Source: Niastella yeongjuensis
Lineage (GTDB): Bacteria > Bacteroidota > Bacteroidia > Chitinophagales > Chitinophagaceae
Assembly: GCF_900110245.1 (NCBI RefSeq)
Contig: NZ_FOCZ01000017.1
Coordinates: 95,352-159,351, forward strand
Direction: 5' to 3'
Length of the DNA: 64,000 nucleotides
Below, one piece after another: positions 46,301-55,949 of the stretch (positions within the stretch are counted from its first letter, which is position 1; each line of letters opens with the position of its first letter). The position numbers and the translations under genes are program-made. The notes below the pieces were generated by a model. It searched no databases, was not told the DNA's origin, and saw nothing but the letters and a program-made list of their open reading frames with translations.

Positions 46301-48154
46301 TTAGTCTGCTTTTATCACTTTGCTTCTTACAGATACTCCGCTTTCATTGATGGCTTCTATGGTAAAGTAATATGGCTTTTCTTTATCCATGGCCTTACAA
46401 TAATATTCGTTGCTGCTATATACCATTACACAGTTGTACAATTTGTCGGGCGCCAGCCCCATGTAAATATTATAGGCGTAGGCATTGTCAACCGGCCGCC
46501 ATTTTAACCAGGCGCTGCGTTTGTCTTTTTCGGTGCGCAAAACAATAAACTGTTTTACTTCTTCGGGTTTGTTGCCGTTACCATTGCCAAATACGCGTAA
46601 CCCACTGATGGCGAATTTGCCACCGGGCATATGTATATTTTCGAGTTTTATATATCGGGTTTGAACCGGGGTTTGCAATTCAATATAATCATGCGGCACA
46701 TCGGTTTTATTGTTGCTTTTATCTACCAGCAATTTCCAGTTTTTACCATCTGCACTTTGATATAATTTATATTGATGATAGGTGCCCTGTTGTTTGCCCA
46801 GGAAATTTACATCCTGATCGGCATAATTGAGTTGTATGGCCCGTACGGTGCAGGTGCTACCCAGGTCGGTTGCTATCCACTCGCCTTTATTACCGGTAGC
46901 AGCGCTCCAGTATGTTTTTATGTTTTCGTCCACGGCAAAATTAGCATAATAACTGGCAAGTGTAGATGAAACAGTGACTGGTTTGGAATAGTTTAGCAGC
47001 ATCCATCCGGTGAAGGAGGCTTCGCCTCCTTCAGCCCCCTCCCGGCCTCCTCCGCCGGCTGGCGGAGAGGAGACGTTAATAGGTAGATAATGAGGATAGT
47101 CTCCAAAGGCGGCATCCATATACATCACATCGTCTTTATCAAAACCGGCGGGCCAGATGCCAATACGCCGTTCAAAGTTATTTTTCACCGAAATGGCTAT
47201 GGTCGATACATGCCACCAGTTATTGTTAGGGTCTTTAAAGGTGGCACCATGACCGGCCCCCCGGGCAAAACCACCGGGTTTGTAACTCAGGGGTTGTGAC
47301 TGGGGTATAAATGGACCCAGCGGATGGTCACCCACCACCACACCATCGGCATACCCGCTGAACTCGGTACCGGGCGCGCCATATTGCAGATAGTATTTTC
47401 CGTTATGTTTGGTCATCCAGGCGCCTTCTATAAACGGATCAAGGAACGTGTTGTCCTGGTATTCGCCAAAACGCTGCCAGCCATAACGCCAGGGTTCCAG
47501 CAAATACATTTCCTTGCGGGTGCCTTTGGGAGCAAATGTTTTGCGGTCAATTTCAATCCCGTACAACGGATACCGGTTGCTGCTGCCATTGTACATATAT
47601 AACTTACCGTCGTCATCCAGAAAAAAATCAGGGTCCCAGCCACCTATTTCAAATGAATCTATGGCTTCTTTCCATTCATTGGCTTTGGGGTTAGTGCTCA
47701 TCCAAATGGGAAAGTTGGTTGAATAGGTTGAACCAAATACCAGTAACGTGTCGCCCTGCACCCAAACCGCCGGCGCACACAATTCGTCATAGACCTTATG
47801 CCAGGGTTTTAGAAACAAGCGGGAAACAAAATGCCAGTTGCTCATATCGCTGCTCCACCAATAACCCCATTGGTTGGTACTGAATAAATAATAATCGCCT
47901 TTGTACATTACTATGACCGGGTCGGCGGTAGCCCGGTGTTTGCCCCATTCGGTAAAATTGGGAATGGGCGTATACCCGTAGTCGATATTAATTGGGTTGC
48001 AATAGGTCTTTATTGTAAAGGTGGGCCCTCCGCCAGTTGGCGGATGGCCCACCTTTTCTGCATGCACACGATCGGTTTTCGCACTGCTTTGAGGAAAAAC
48101 CTGCGGAACAAGGACCGCAAGAAAGAAAGCTGTATAAATAAGTTTTGTAAACAT
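46301..48154 (-). CDS. GH43-like glycoside hydrolase with discoidin-type and Fn3-like C-terminus
   Basis: The protein has 617 residues with a signal peptide. The five-bladed beta-propeller (about 50-340) has the GH43-type acidic residues: ADPVI, GGWDPDFFLDD and FIEGAWM. A discoidin (F5/8 type C) domain follows (about 375-510) and a short Fn3-like end. Substrate is unknown: GH43 enzymes cut arabinose, xylose or galactose bonds. Two GC-rich palindromes are inserted in frame (48017-48056 and 47012-47072), giving HPPTGGGP and PPAGGGGREG; they lie outside the active-site residues. Confidence 0.8.
   Translation of the reverse strand: MFTKLIYTAFFLAVLVPQVFPQSSAKTDRVHAEKVGHPPTGGGPTFTIKTYCNPINIDYGYTPIPNFTEWGKHRATADPVIVMYKGDYYLFSTNQWGYWWSSDMSNWHFVSRLFLKPWHKVYDELCAPAVWVQGDTLLVFGSTYSTNFPIWMSTNPKANEWKEAIDSFEIGGWDPDFFLDDDGKLYMYNGSSNRYPLYGIEIDRKTFAPKGTRKEMYLLEPWRYGWQRFGEYQDNTFLDPFIEGAWMTKHNGKYYLQYGAPGTEFSGYADGVVVGDHPLGPFIPQSQPLSYKPGGFARGAGHGATFKDPNNNWWHVSTIAISVKNNFERRIGIWPAGFDKDDVMYMDAAFGDYPHYLPINVSSPPAGGGGREGAEGGEASFTGWMLLNYSKPVTVSSTLASYYANFAVDENIKTYWSAATGNKGEWIATDLGSTCTVRAIQLNYADQDVNFLGKQQGTYHQYKLYQSADGKNWKLLVDKSNNKTDVPHDYIELQTPVQTRYIKLENIHMPGGKFAISGLRVFGNGNGNKPEEVKQFIVLRTEKDKRSAWLKWRPVDNAYAYNIYMGLAPDKLYNCVMVYSSNEYYCKAMDKEKPYYFTIEAINESGVSVRSKVIKAD
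47012..47072. repeat. GC-rich palindromic elements inside the GH43-like gene
   Basis: Two inverted repeats: a perfect one (GAAGGAGGC / GCCTCCTTC, loop TTC; 47012-47032) and a slightly imperfect one with core CCGCC GGCT GGCGG (47047-47072). They encode the Gly/Pro-rich linker between propeller and discoidin domain. Confidence 0.75.
48017..48056. repeat. 40-nt hairpin inside the GH43-like gene near the signal peptide
   Basis: AAAGGTGGGCC / GGCCCACCTTT outside and TCCGCCA / TGGCGGA inside form an almost continuous palindrome. The core CCGCCA-GT-TGGCGG resembles that of the second element at 47047-47072, so both may belong to one repeat family. Confidence 0.75.
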
Positions 48155-48190
48155 GTTAGGGTGTTTGATCCGGTCTTCGGCCTGTCAGGG

Positions 48191-49549
48191 TCATTTAAAG
48201 TGGGGGCTTGTAAAGCCCAGTTTTTTTAACCCTGTTTTTATTTCAGGGCAGCTCATAAACAATTTCCATAACAACCCGCTGCGATAGTTTTCCATCATCA
48301 CTACTATAGGCCCCTGATCAATAGCCAGGTACCGTTGTGGGTACCAGTTGGCAGTCTGGCTAAATGCATCATAAAAACCATAAGGGCCCCAAAGCTTATC
48401 TTTCTCATCGTTGTACCAATGCCGCATAGCCTGCATGGATTGTTGTGGTGTGTATGGAAAGGAGGACAAAGCTGCGGTGGGCGATATTACCCCCAGATCG
48501 GTGTTCTTGCCCGGTGCATGTGCATCATAGCCGTGTATGGAATAACTGGCTGTAAGTCCCCAGCTATCGGGACCATATCCATTGAAATATTTTGGATTCT
48601 TTACACACCAGGCATAATTGATGAGGGTTTGATTTTTATTTTCTTCCCAATAATCGGCATAGCGGTCCTTTAACCCATGCGGGTCGAGCCCCAGCCAGGA
48701 GTAATGGGCCCAGAACAGGGGGCCGCCATAGGGCGAATCGCCCTGGTGGTACAACTGCAGGGAATAGCCCATAATAGGACAGTGTGAAACGATCTGGCCA
48801 TTTTGCGCCCAACCCTCATGGTACACTTCGGGTGGTACGCCATGGGTGGGCGAAGCCGCTGCCAGTATATACATGATCATACATTCGTTATACCCATGCA
48901 CCGGAAAATTCATTTCCCAGTTATAGGTTGGGCTCCAATGCCAGTACAATACATTTTCACCATGGCGGTACCAGTCAAACTCAACCTCCTGCCACAACGT
49001 GTCTATACGTTTAGATAATACCTGCTCGGCTGAATCGCCATTTTTAAAGAATTGCCGGGCACAAAGCAAACCCTGTAACAGGAAAGAGGTTTCAACCAGG
49101 TCGCCGCCATTGTCCTTTCGGCCAAAGGGTTTTACCTTACCGGTTTCCCCATAAAACCAATGGGGCCAGGCGCCATGAAAACGATCGGCTGTTTGCAGAA
49201 AATGAACAATTCTGTCAAGCTGTTCGCGTCCCTGGTCGCGGGTAATAAACCCGCGGTGGATGCCCACCAACAGGGCCATTACTCCAAAGCCGCTGCCTCC
49301 AGTGGTAACAACGCTCTGATCTTTTTCGGGGTACACATTATCAACGTGAATACGTTCCCGGGCCATCCCACTGTTTGGCTCTGCCCCCTCCCAGAAATAT
49401 TGAAAGGTTTGTTGCTGCACCTGGGTAAAAACCTCCTCATCTTCAGGCGTAAACTTCGCCTCTCCATTCACTGGTTTCTGCGTATTCGAGCATCGGATCA
49501 CTAAAAAAGAAATTACAATCGTTATTAGGGTTAACCTGGAACGTATCAT
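48191..49549 (-). CDS. GH144-like endo-beta-1,2-glucanase (annotated in databases as glucoamylase family)
   Basis: The protein has 452 residues with a lipoprotein-type signal peptide (VIRC, Cys20). It has the (alpha/alpha)6 barrel pattern with WPHWFYGETG, DNGGDLVETSFL, NWEMNFPVHGYNE and YDAF. Asp146, Asp150 and Glu153 in DNGGDLVE show the 0/+4/+7 spacing I recall for the catalytic cleft of the Chitinophaga GH144 enzyme, which cuts beta-1,2-glucan. This assignment is from memory and was not checked by a search. It would act on the cell surface or in the periplasm and deliver oligosaccharides to the GH3 enzyme. Confidence 0.75.
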   Translation of the reverse strand: MIRSRLTLITIVISFLVIRCSNTQKPVNGEAKFTPEDEEVFTQVQQQTFQYFWEGAEPNSGMARERIHVDNVYPEKDQSVVTTGGSGFGVMALLVGIHRGFITRDQGREQLDRIVHFLQTADRFHGAWPHWFYGETGKVKPFGRKDNGGDLVETSFLLQGLLCARQFFKNGDSAEQVLSKRIDTLWQEVEFDWYRHGENVLYWHWSPTYNWEMNFPVHGYNECMIMYILAAASPTHGVPPEVYHEGWAQNGQIVSHCPIMGYSLQLYHQGDSPYGGPLFWAHYSWLGLDPHGLKDRYADYWEENKNQTLINYAWCVKNPKYFNGYGPDSWGLTASYSIHGYDAHAPGKNTDLGVISPTAALSSFPYTPQQSMQAMRHWYNDEKDKLWGPYGFYDAFSQTANWYPQRYLAIDQGPIVVMMENYRSGLLWKLFMSCPEIKTGLKKLGFTSPHFK

Positions 49550-49597
49550 TGTGGCGTGTCGTTTAGTTTCGGTACTTGTGTGGGTACAGATCGATCA

Positions 49598-51115
49598 CTA
49601 CAAATTCGGGTCCAGGTCCTTTTGTGCCTGTGGAATGGGCACATACTCCTTTCCAGGTGCAAAGCCCTGATTTGCCAATACCGTGGCAGCTTGCCCGGTG
49701 CGCAGCAGGTCATTGTATCGTTCACCCCACCACTCACAGGCAAATTCAGCGCGGCGTTCATCCAGCACCTGTTGTAAAGTCACCCCGGTTAACGGATTTA
49801 ATTTGGCCCGCACGCGCACCAGGTTAAAGGGCACATCACCATTTTGGCCTTTTCTAACTTTTGCCTCCGCATTTAATAATAAAACATCAGCATAGCGCAA
49901 TACGCGTACGTTATTATTGGAACCATAGTCGGTTCTTCCGCCTGTCATTTGATTCCTGGGCAGGTATGCCTTACCCATGAACCTGGTTTGCGAGTTGGAG
50001 TTGCCATAAACAGTATCCCCAGATGGAGAAACTACATACGAGCTCTCACTGGAACCGACGAATAGGATAGAGGTTTTCAGTCGAACGGAATCGTTACGGC
50101 TATTGAAAAAATCAACAACTGTTTGTGTAGGCGCTAAAAAGCCCCAGCCGGAAATAGGACTGCCCTGCTGATTGCCACTCGGTCCCTGAAAAGTAAAGAA
50201 CGCACCGGGCAATACCGAGGTACCTGTACTGGTGCCAAAATCGGTAAACTGCAATTCATATAACGATTCATCAGACAGCTTGCCTGGAAGTTTCCAGAGT
50301 TGATAAAAATCGGGGTACAGGGAGAATTTATTACTATTGATGATATCATTTGTGGCAGATAAAACAACATCCCAGAACGGACTGCCATTATCGTTACCTG
50401 CTGCATCGGCGGCTGCTTTAGCCTTTATTAAAAGGGCGGTGTATTTTGTTATAGCGCCCTTGTGTGTAGACTGGTTAGGACGGGCATCTTCCAGGAAACC
50501 AATGGCAGAATCCATTTCATTCATAACCCATTGTCGTATTTCCAGTACCGAACTTGCCCTTCTGGTAGTTAAACTGTCGTTGTTGGTAATAATAGGTACA
50601 TTACCAAATACCCGGGAGATCAGCATATGCGCCCAGGCACGGATCACCCTTACTTCAGATCTGTACTGATTGTAAAACGCCAGGTTGGCGGCATCACTGG
50701 CGGCGATGTTTGCCCGATACCTGTCAAGATCATTCAATGCTTCATTGCAATACAACACAGCCGCGTAATGGTCGTTCCAATAGTTATTGTTGCCCCAGAA
50801 AGTAACCACACCTGGATTTTCATTCTGAAAGTTTTTAATATCGGAAAGCGTTCCCTGGTCGTTGGGCGACGATCCCTTGGCCACATCATCACCGCGTACA
50901 ACGCGTACTCCGCAATCCATCCAGTGTACAAAACCCGGATTTTCGCCGGCGGCCGTACGATAAGCACCTGATACCGGTGAATACATCGCACCTAAATTGG
51001 TGTAGTCGATCGTTGTGCTGCGTGGTCTGTCTTCTACATCGTGATCCAGGTACTTACTACAAGCTGTTGCCTGTATCAACAGCAGTAGAAATAAGATATA
51101 TTTTATAGTCTTCAT
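49598..51115 (-). CDS. SusD/RagB-family nutrient-binding outer-membrane lipoprotein
   Basis: SusD-like surface lipoprotein of 505 residues: signal peptide ending in QATAC (lipobox), then the SusD N-terminal region, TPR-like helices and the RagB/SusD C-terminal part (EVLLNAEAKVRKG, LDERRAEFACEWWGERYNDLLRTG). It binds oligosaccharides and closes the SusC channel as its lid. It starts 18 bp after the stop of the SusC gene, the usual SusCD pair. Confidence 0.95.
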   Translation of the reverse strand: MKTIKYILFLLLLIQATACSKYLDHDVEDRPRSTTIDYTNLGAMYSPVSGAYRTAAGENPGFVHWMDCGVRVVRGDDVAKGSSPNDQGTLSDIKNFQNENPGVVTFWGNNNYWNDHYAAVLYCNEALNDLDRYRANIAASDAANLAFYNQYRSEVRVIRAWAHMLISRVFGNVPIITNNDSLTTRRASSVLEIRQWVMNEMDSAIGFLEDARPNQSTHKGAITKYTALLIKAKAAADAAGNDNGSPFWDVVLSATNDIINSNKFSLYPDFYQLWKLPGKLSDESLYELQFTDFGTSTGTSVLPGAFFTFQGPSGNQQGSPISGWGFLAPTQTVVDFFNSRNDSVRLKTSILFVGSSESSYVVSPSGDTVYGNSNSQTRFMGKAYLPRNQMTGGRTDYGSNNNVRVLRYADVLLLNAEAKVRKGQNGDVPFNLVRVRAKLNPLTGVTLQQVLDERRAEFACEWWGERYNDLLRTGQAATVLANQGFAPGKEYVPIPQAQKDLDPNL

Positions 51116-51133
51116 GATCCTGAGTAATTAAGG

Positions 51134-54100
51134 TTAATAAGTAATTCTTACCCCAATAGAATAAACAGCAGTTGTGGGATACACATTATTGTCGTACCCG
51201 AACGAGGAGATCTGGGTAGGCGTTGTATTGGCTGGTCCCGCTGCCCTGTCTTTCGGTAGCTGTGCCGGGGCTGCTATTTCAGGGGTTATACCAGAGTACC
51301 TGGTCCAGATAACCGGACGATCGGCCGTTGCATACACCCTGAACGAGGCGCCACTGGTGCCACCCACTTTGAAGTTGTATCCCAGTTGAATATTCTGTAG
51401 CCGCAGGTACGATCCGTTCTCTACAAAAAACGAACTGGCATTGTTATTCCACGATTGGGTAGACCCAATGGCTGAAGGATATTTATTGGTAGAACCTTCG
51501 CCTGTCCACAAGCTGGTTACAAATTTTTCATCCCCATTCATGTCGGAGAACTTTTGCCGGGCCGCGCGGTTATTGTTCAGAATATAACTTTCGCCCACAC
51601 CCTGGAAGAAAATACTCAGATCAAAATCTTTGTAATCCACTCCCAGATTAAATCCATAATTGATCTTAGGCAGGTAACTTCCCAGGTTTACGCGATCGTT
51701 TTCATCGATCTTTTTATCATTGTTTACATCTGCGAACTTGAAGTAGCCCGGTTTTAAATTATTGGCAACGGCAACGGGGTCTGCATCTATTTCGGCCTGG
51801 TTCTGGTAAACACCAGCTACCTGGTACCCATAAAAGAAGTTGAATGGCTCGCCCACCTGTGACTGGGTTGGAAACTCAGCCACGCCGCCCGGAATGTTTT
51901 TCTGACCGGCGAGGTCAACCACATTGTTTTTCACCGTGGTGAGATTGCCGCCTACATGATAACCTATCTCCCCTATTTTATCGGCCCAGTCAAGGGTTAC
52001 CTCTACACCGCTGTTATCTACCTTACCCCAGTTACTGTATACCTTTACATTGCCTATAAAAGGATAGGTTCTTTCAAATGCCAGGTCATTTGTTCTGCGG
52101 TGATAGTAATCCACAGAACCCTTTAACCGTTTATTCAATAAAGAAAAGTCAACACCCACATCCCATTCGTCTACTACTTCCCATTTTACTGTACCAAATA
52201 AAGGGTCTATACGATAACCGGTTACAGGTACACCATTGGTGATGCCGGTACTGTTGAAAATGCCTGAATAGTCATTGCCGCTGTACACTACTGCATAACC
52301 CGTGCTCGGTGGCACATTGTCGTTACCCAGTTTTCCCCACGACCCACGCAATTTCAACAGGTCGAAGATCTTGTTGTCTTTCATAAAGTCCTCATCCGAG
52401 ACCACCCAGCCTACACCAACCGAAGGGAAGTAACCCCACTTCTCCTGGTACTTCGACGTACCATCTGCACGGAAAGTAGCTGTTAACAAATACTTGCCGG
52501 CATAGTTATATTCCAGTCTGCCGAAATAGGAGATAGAGGTATTTCTGTAACCTGTTTCATTATAGCCATTCGAACGGCGGGGACCCTGGTCGGCATACCA
52601 GTAAATTTGATCGGGCGGTATACTGTCGGTAATCACCTGCGTTGATCTGAACTGTTCCTGCCGGGCAGATTGACCTAAGAGCACCGTCCAATGGTGTTTG
52701 TCCTTGCTGTCTTTGTAGGTAATTAAATTATCGAGGATATAATTGTTTGTTCTGTCCTGCGTGGAGGTAAGCACCGAAACCCTTGCCTGCTGGATATTAT
52801 CAACATAATATTCGGGCAGGTAGTTCTGGTTCAGGTTAGATCCATAGCGCTGACTCAACTGGGAACGGACAGACAATTTATTTTTTAGGAGATCTGCTTC
52901 CAGATAAACCGAGGGAAGTATTTGGAAACCTTTTGTTTTATCGTACCAGTAATTGGCTGCAGCAACCGGGTTATTAAAAACACCGTTGGCAAAACCAAGC
53001 GAAGTGGAAGAAGCATATTTGGTAGGTCTTGCCAGCGTATTGGTAGCATCAAACACAGGGTATAATGGAGAAGCCATATATGCCAATGAAAAAGCGCCGG
53101 CATTAGGATTCTGTTGGGTGAAGTTGGTGAAATGCGCAGTAATGCCCATCTTCAAAAAATCATATGGTTTGGCCTCAACCTGGAAGCGGCCATTATATCT
53201 TTTATAACTGCTTTCGGTTTCGGTAACACCATCCTGGTACAGGTAATTCAACCCAAGGGTATAATTAACTTTTGGCGCGCCGCCGCTTATATCCAGACTA
53301 TGGTTGTGCATAAGGGCCGAACTCTTCAAAATTTCATTGTACCAGTCGGTATTGGTAGTTGGGTTTACGCCACTACCACCAAATTTGGTTACCGAATTGG
53401 TAACCCGCGCAGAATCTGCAGAAGTTTGTTTAGCCAGCTGCATGGCAGCATACTGTGAGCCATTAGCCAATTTGGTATTACCCGTAGGTACCTGTACGCC
53501 AAAGTAACCATTATAGGTTACCCGCGTCTTTTGGTTGTATTTCCCTTTTTTGGTGGTGATGATTACCACTCCGTTTGCAGCCCGTACGCCATAAATAGCA
53601 GCAGCGGAGGCGTCTTTCAAAATCGACATTTCCCCAATATCATTGGTATTTAAGAAGTCGATATTATCTACGAACATGCCATCCACTACATACAATGGTG
53701 ACGTATTATTAAATGAACCCACCCCTCTAATCTTTACGGTGGGTGAACCGCCCGGTGCTCCACTGGTTATTACCTGTACGCCCGTTACATTCCCCTGTAA
53801 TGCCTGCATGGGGCTGGCTGTGGTGCGTTTGTTCAGGTCTTCAGGATTCACCACGGCCACCGGGGCCGTTAAATCTCTTTTCGTGCTGGTACCATAACCA
53901 ACCACTACAACCTGTTGCAGCGAGGAGGCATCGGCTGCTTTTAAACTAACATCGATGGTAGCGCGCCCATTAACGGTTATTTCCTGGGTTTCAAATCCCA
54001 GGGAAGAAATTACCAGTATAGCGCTGTCAGGTACAGTAAGGGAATAATTTCCGGCTCCATCGGTGGTGGTGCCAATGGAAGTATTCTTCACTACCACCGA

Positions 54101-54535
54101 GGCACCGGCAACAGGTTCACCAGTGGAGCTGGTAACCCTGCCCGTCACTTTAATATTTTGAACTTCTGCCATACCCGTTTTAAGGATCACCAGGTTGTTG
54201 GCCATTAACTGATAGGAGAGACCGGTATTGTTAAGCAATCTGCCTAACACCTCAGTTACTTCGGCATTGACCATGGTAAGCGTAATGCGGGGTGCATTGG
54301 TTACCAGGTTTTCATTATACAGAAACCGGAAATTGCTTTTCTTTTCAATAAATGATAATGCCCTTTTCAATTGGGTTGACTGAAAGTCAACACTGATCCT
54401 GTTTTGCGAATAGCCACCGGCTGTAACATGAAGACAACTTATGAGTATTATAGCGAATGCAAGCTTCATAATCCGGACGAACTTTAGGAAAATCGGGTCC
54501 CTGCCGAAACTCAGCGGAATTCCGTTTTTTTTCAT
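51134..54535 (-). CDS. SusC/RagA TonB-linked outer-membrane transporter with STN domain
   Basis: The protein has 1133 residues. After a signal sequence comes an STN domain (about 50-120; FRFLYNENLVTNAPRITL), a carboxypeptidase-like beta domain (about 128-205; GRVTSSTGEPVAGASVVVKN), a plug with the conserved TTKKG, and a 22-strand barrel ending in ...YSIGVRITY. It imports oligosaccharides with SusD using TonB energy. The STN domain and the FecR and ECF genes upstream show that substrate transport also triggers transcription by cell-surface signalling. Confidence 0.95.
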   Translation of the reverse strand: MKKNGIPLSFGRDPIFLKFVRIMKLAFAIILISCLHVTAGGYSQNRISVDFQSTQLKRALSFIEKKSNFRFLYNENLVTNAPRITLTMVNAEVTEVLGRLLNNTGLSYQLMANNLVILKTGMAEVQNIKVTGRVTSSTGEPVAGASVVVKNTSIGTTTDGAGNYSLTVPDSAILVISSLGFETQEITVNGRATIDVSLKAADASSLQQVVVVGYGTSTKRDLTAPVAVVNPEDLNKRTTASPMQALQGNVTGVQVITSGAPGGSPTVKIRGVGSFNNTSPLYVVDGMFVDNIDFLNTNDIGEMSILKDASAAAIYGVRAANGVVIITTKKGKYNQKTRVTYNGYFGVQVPTGNTKLANGSQYAAMQLAKQTSADSARVTNSVTKFGGSGVNPTTNTDWYNEILKSSALMHNHSLDISGGAPKVNYTLGLNYLYQDGVTETESSYKRYNGRFQVEAKPYDFLKMGITAHFTNFTQQNPNAGAFSLAYMASPLYPVFDATNTLARPTKYASSTSLGFANGVFNNPVAAANYWYDKTKGFQILPSVYLEADLLKNKLSVRSQLSQRYGSNLNQNYLPEYYVDNIQQARVSVLTSTQDRTNNYILDNLITYKDSKDKHHWTVLLGQSARQEQFRSTQVITDSIPPDQIYWYADQGPRRSNGYNETGYRNTSISYFGRLEYNYAGKYLLTATFRADGTSKYQEKWGYFPSVGVGWVVSDEDFMKDNKIFDLLKLRGSWGKLGNDNVPPSTGYAVVYSGNDYSGIFNSTGITNGVPVTGYRIDPLFGTVKWEVVDEWDVGVDFSLLNKRLKGSVDYYHRRTNDLAFERTYPFIGNVKVYSNWGKVDNSGVEVTLDWADKIGEIGYHVGGNLTTVKNNVVDLAGQKNIPGGVAEFPTQSQVGEPFNFFYGYQVAGVYQNQAEIDADPVAVANNLKPGYFKFADVNNDKKIDENDRVNLGSYLPKINYGFNLGVDYKDFDLSIFFQGVGESYILNNNRAARQKFSDMNGDEKFVTSLWTGEGSTNKYPSAIGSTQSWNNNASSFFVENGSYLRLQNIQLGYNFKVGGTSGASFRVYATADRPVIWTRYSGITPEIAAPAQLPKDRAAGPANTTPTQISSFGYDNNVYPTTAVYSIGVRITY

Positions 54536-54567
54536 ACTTTGATAATTGGAAGGTTAAATAATAGGTG

Positions 54568-54656
54568 TTTCCTGCGCCTAAACAGGAAAGCTCAATTCAG
54601 CCTGTATTTTACCTGGCGGAATCTCACTGCAATGAGGTTCCGCTTTTTTATTTTTA
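54568..54656 (+). ncRNA. candidate antisense RNA / plus-strand terminator upstream of susC
   Basis: On the plus strand an imperfect hairpin (TTTCCTG / CAGGAAA, 54568-54589) is followed by a strong one (GCGGAATCTCA with TGAGGTTCCGC, 54616-54643, 11 bp with one G-U) and six T, a typical Rho-independent terminator. All genes here are on the minus strand, so the terminator belongs to an RNA antisense to the susC leader or to nothing. No plus-strand promoter is certain. Confidence 0.4.
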
Positions 54657-54703
54657 TATCTACGAACTGTTGTTATTCATTAGCAATCGTTTTGATTTTA
54701 AAT

Positions 54704-55843
54704 TCATCTTCCTATAGTTATTATATTACCCTGTATGGTATAATGAAAAGGCTTTGTTATACTCATATAATCGAGGGCCTGTTGTATGGTTTCATTTTCA
54801 AAGGTTCCGGTGAAAGATTCCTGCTGCATTTTTACATCTTTAAACCGGATCTCTACATTGTACCAGCGTTGCAGTTTTTCAGCAATCTCCCCGAACGATT
54901 CATTGTCAAATACCAGTTTGTTTTGCACCCAGGCTGTTTCAATTACCAGGCTATCAGCCCCGGTATAGTTTAGTTTGCTATATGAAACAAAAGGCTGGTT
55001 GCTTTTTAAGCCAGCTTTAGGGGTAACCGGCGTGCTCACTTCCTCATTCATCACCACCAGTTTTTCGTTGGGGCGTAACATAAATTTTTCTTCGGGGCGG
55101 TTATGGATCGATACCTCCACCTTGCCATGAACCAGGCTGGTCTCTGTTTGCTTTTCGTTGGGATACGCTTTTACATTAAATGCTGTGCCCAGCACGCGTA
55201 CATCAATTTGCTGAGTATGGATTATGAAGGGGATCTTTTGGGTTGTTCCCGGCGCCATAACAGACATTACTTCAAAATAGGCTTCACCGCTGAGTGTCAC
55301 TTCCCTGATGTCGCCACCAAAATTCTTGTCGTAGGACAACTGGCTACCGGCATTCAGCCACACTTTTGATCCATCGGGCAGGTTGATGGTTGTTTTGGAA
55401 CCATTATGGGTACTCACTTTATTCTTTTCGCCGGTTTGCGCTACCGGAAAAGGGCGGGCAGATACTGCCCGTTTTGTTACTGCGTTATACCAATAAAAAC
55501 TGGCCACCATAAGTGCAGCGGTTGCTATACTTATGATCATTAATTTTTTTCGCGAACGCTTTTGTGTGGTTGTGTATGTATTGTCGGGTTGAAGTTCAGT
55601 TTTTTCATGGGCGTGGTTCCAGTCTGTAGTGGCCTCTTTTAATTTGTTTACATGACGGTTAAAGGCCTCCTCCGTGTCGTTGCTTACAGGGGTGGACAAA
55701 TTCCATAAATCAGTTATGTTTTGAAGCGCATAATGCATGTCAGGGTCGCTACGCAACAGCCCCTCCAGTTCGTTCAACTCCCCGGCACTTGCTTCACCGG
55801 CCAGTTTTTTACTAATTAAAAACCAGGTTCTGTCCTTATTCAT
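54704..55843 (-). CDS. FecR-family anti-sigma factor
   Basis: From the ATG at 55843 the product is 379 residues: a cytoplasmic N-terminal FecR region with the helical sigma-binding part (about 1-75), one transmembrane helix (KLMIISIATAALMVASFYWY), and a periplasmic FecR domain (GSKTTINLPDGSKVWLNAGSQLS) followed by an STN-like C-terminal domain (DYMSITKPFHYTIQGNIITIGR). It senses the STN domain of SusC and controls the ECF factor that precedes it. A longer N-terminus from 55864 is possible but unneeded. Confidence 0.92.
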   Translation of the reverse strand: MNKDRTWFLISKKLAGEASAGELNELEGLLRSDPDMHYALQNITDLWNLSTPVSNDTEEAFNRHVNKLKEATTDWNHAHEKTELQPDNTYTTTQKRSRKKLMIISIATAALMVASFYWYNAVTKRAVSARPFPVAQTGEKNKVSTHNGSKTTINLPDGSKVWLNAGSQLSYDKNFGGDIREVTLSGEAYFEVMSVMAPGTTQKIPFIIHTQQIDVRVLGTAFNVKAYPNEKQTETSLVHGKVEVSIHNRPEEKFMLRPNEKLVVMNEEVSTPVTPKAGLKSNQPFVSYSKLNYTGADSLVIETAWVQNKLVFDNESFGEIAEKLQRWYNVEIRFKDVKMQQESFTGTFENETIQQALDYMSITKPFHYTIQGNIITIGR

Positions 55844-55949
55844 GTGTATAATACATATACACATAAGGACACCATTGTAAAAAGCATACCCCCAAGCCCG
55901 TGAAAGATTTTTTTACATAGGTAGTGGTCGGGAATATCCCAACCGGGTT

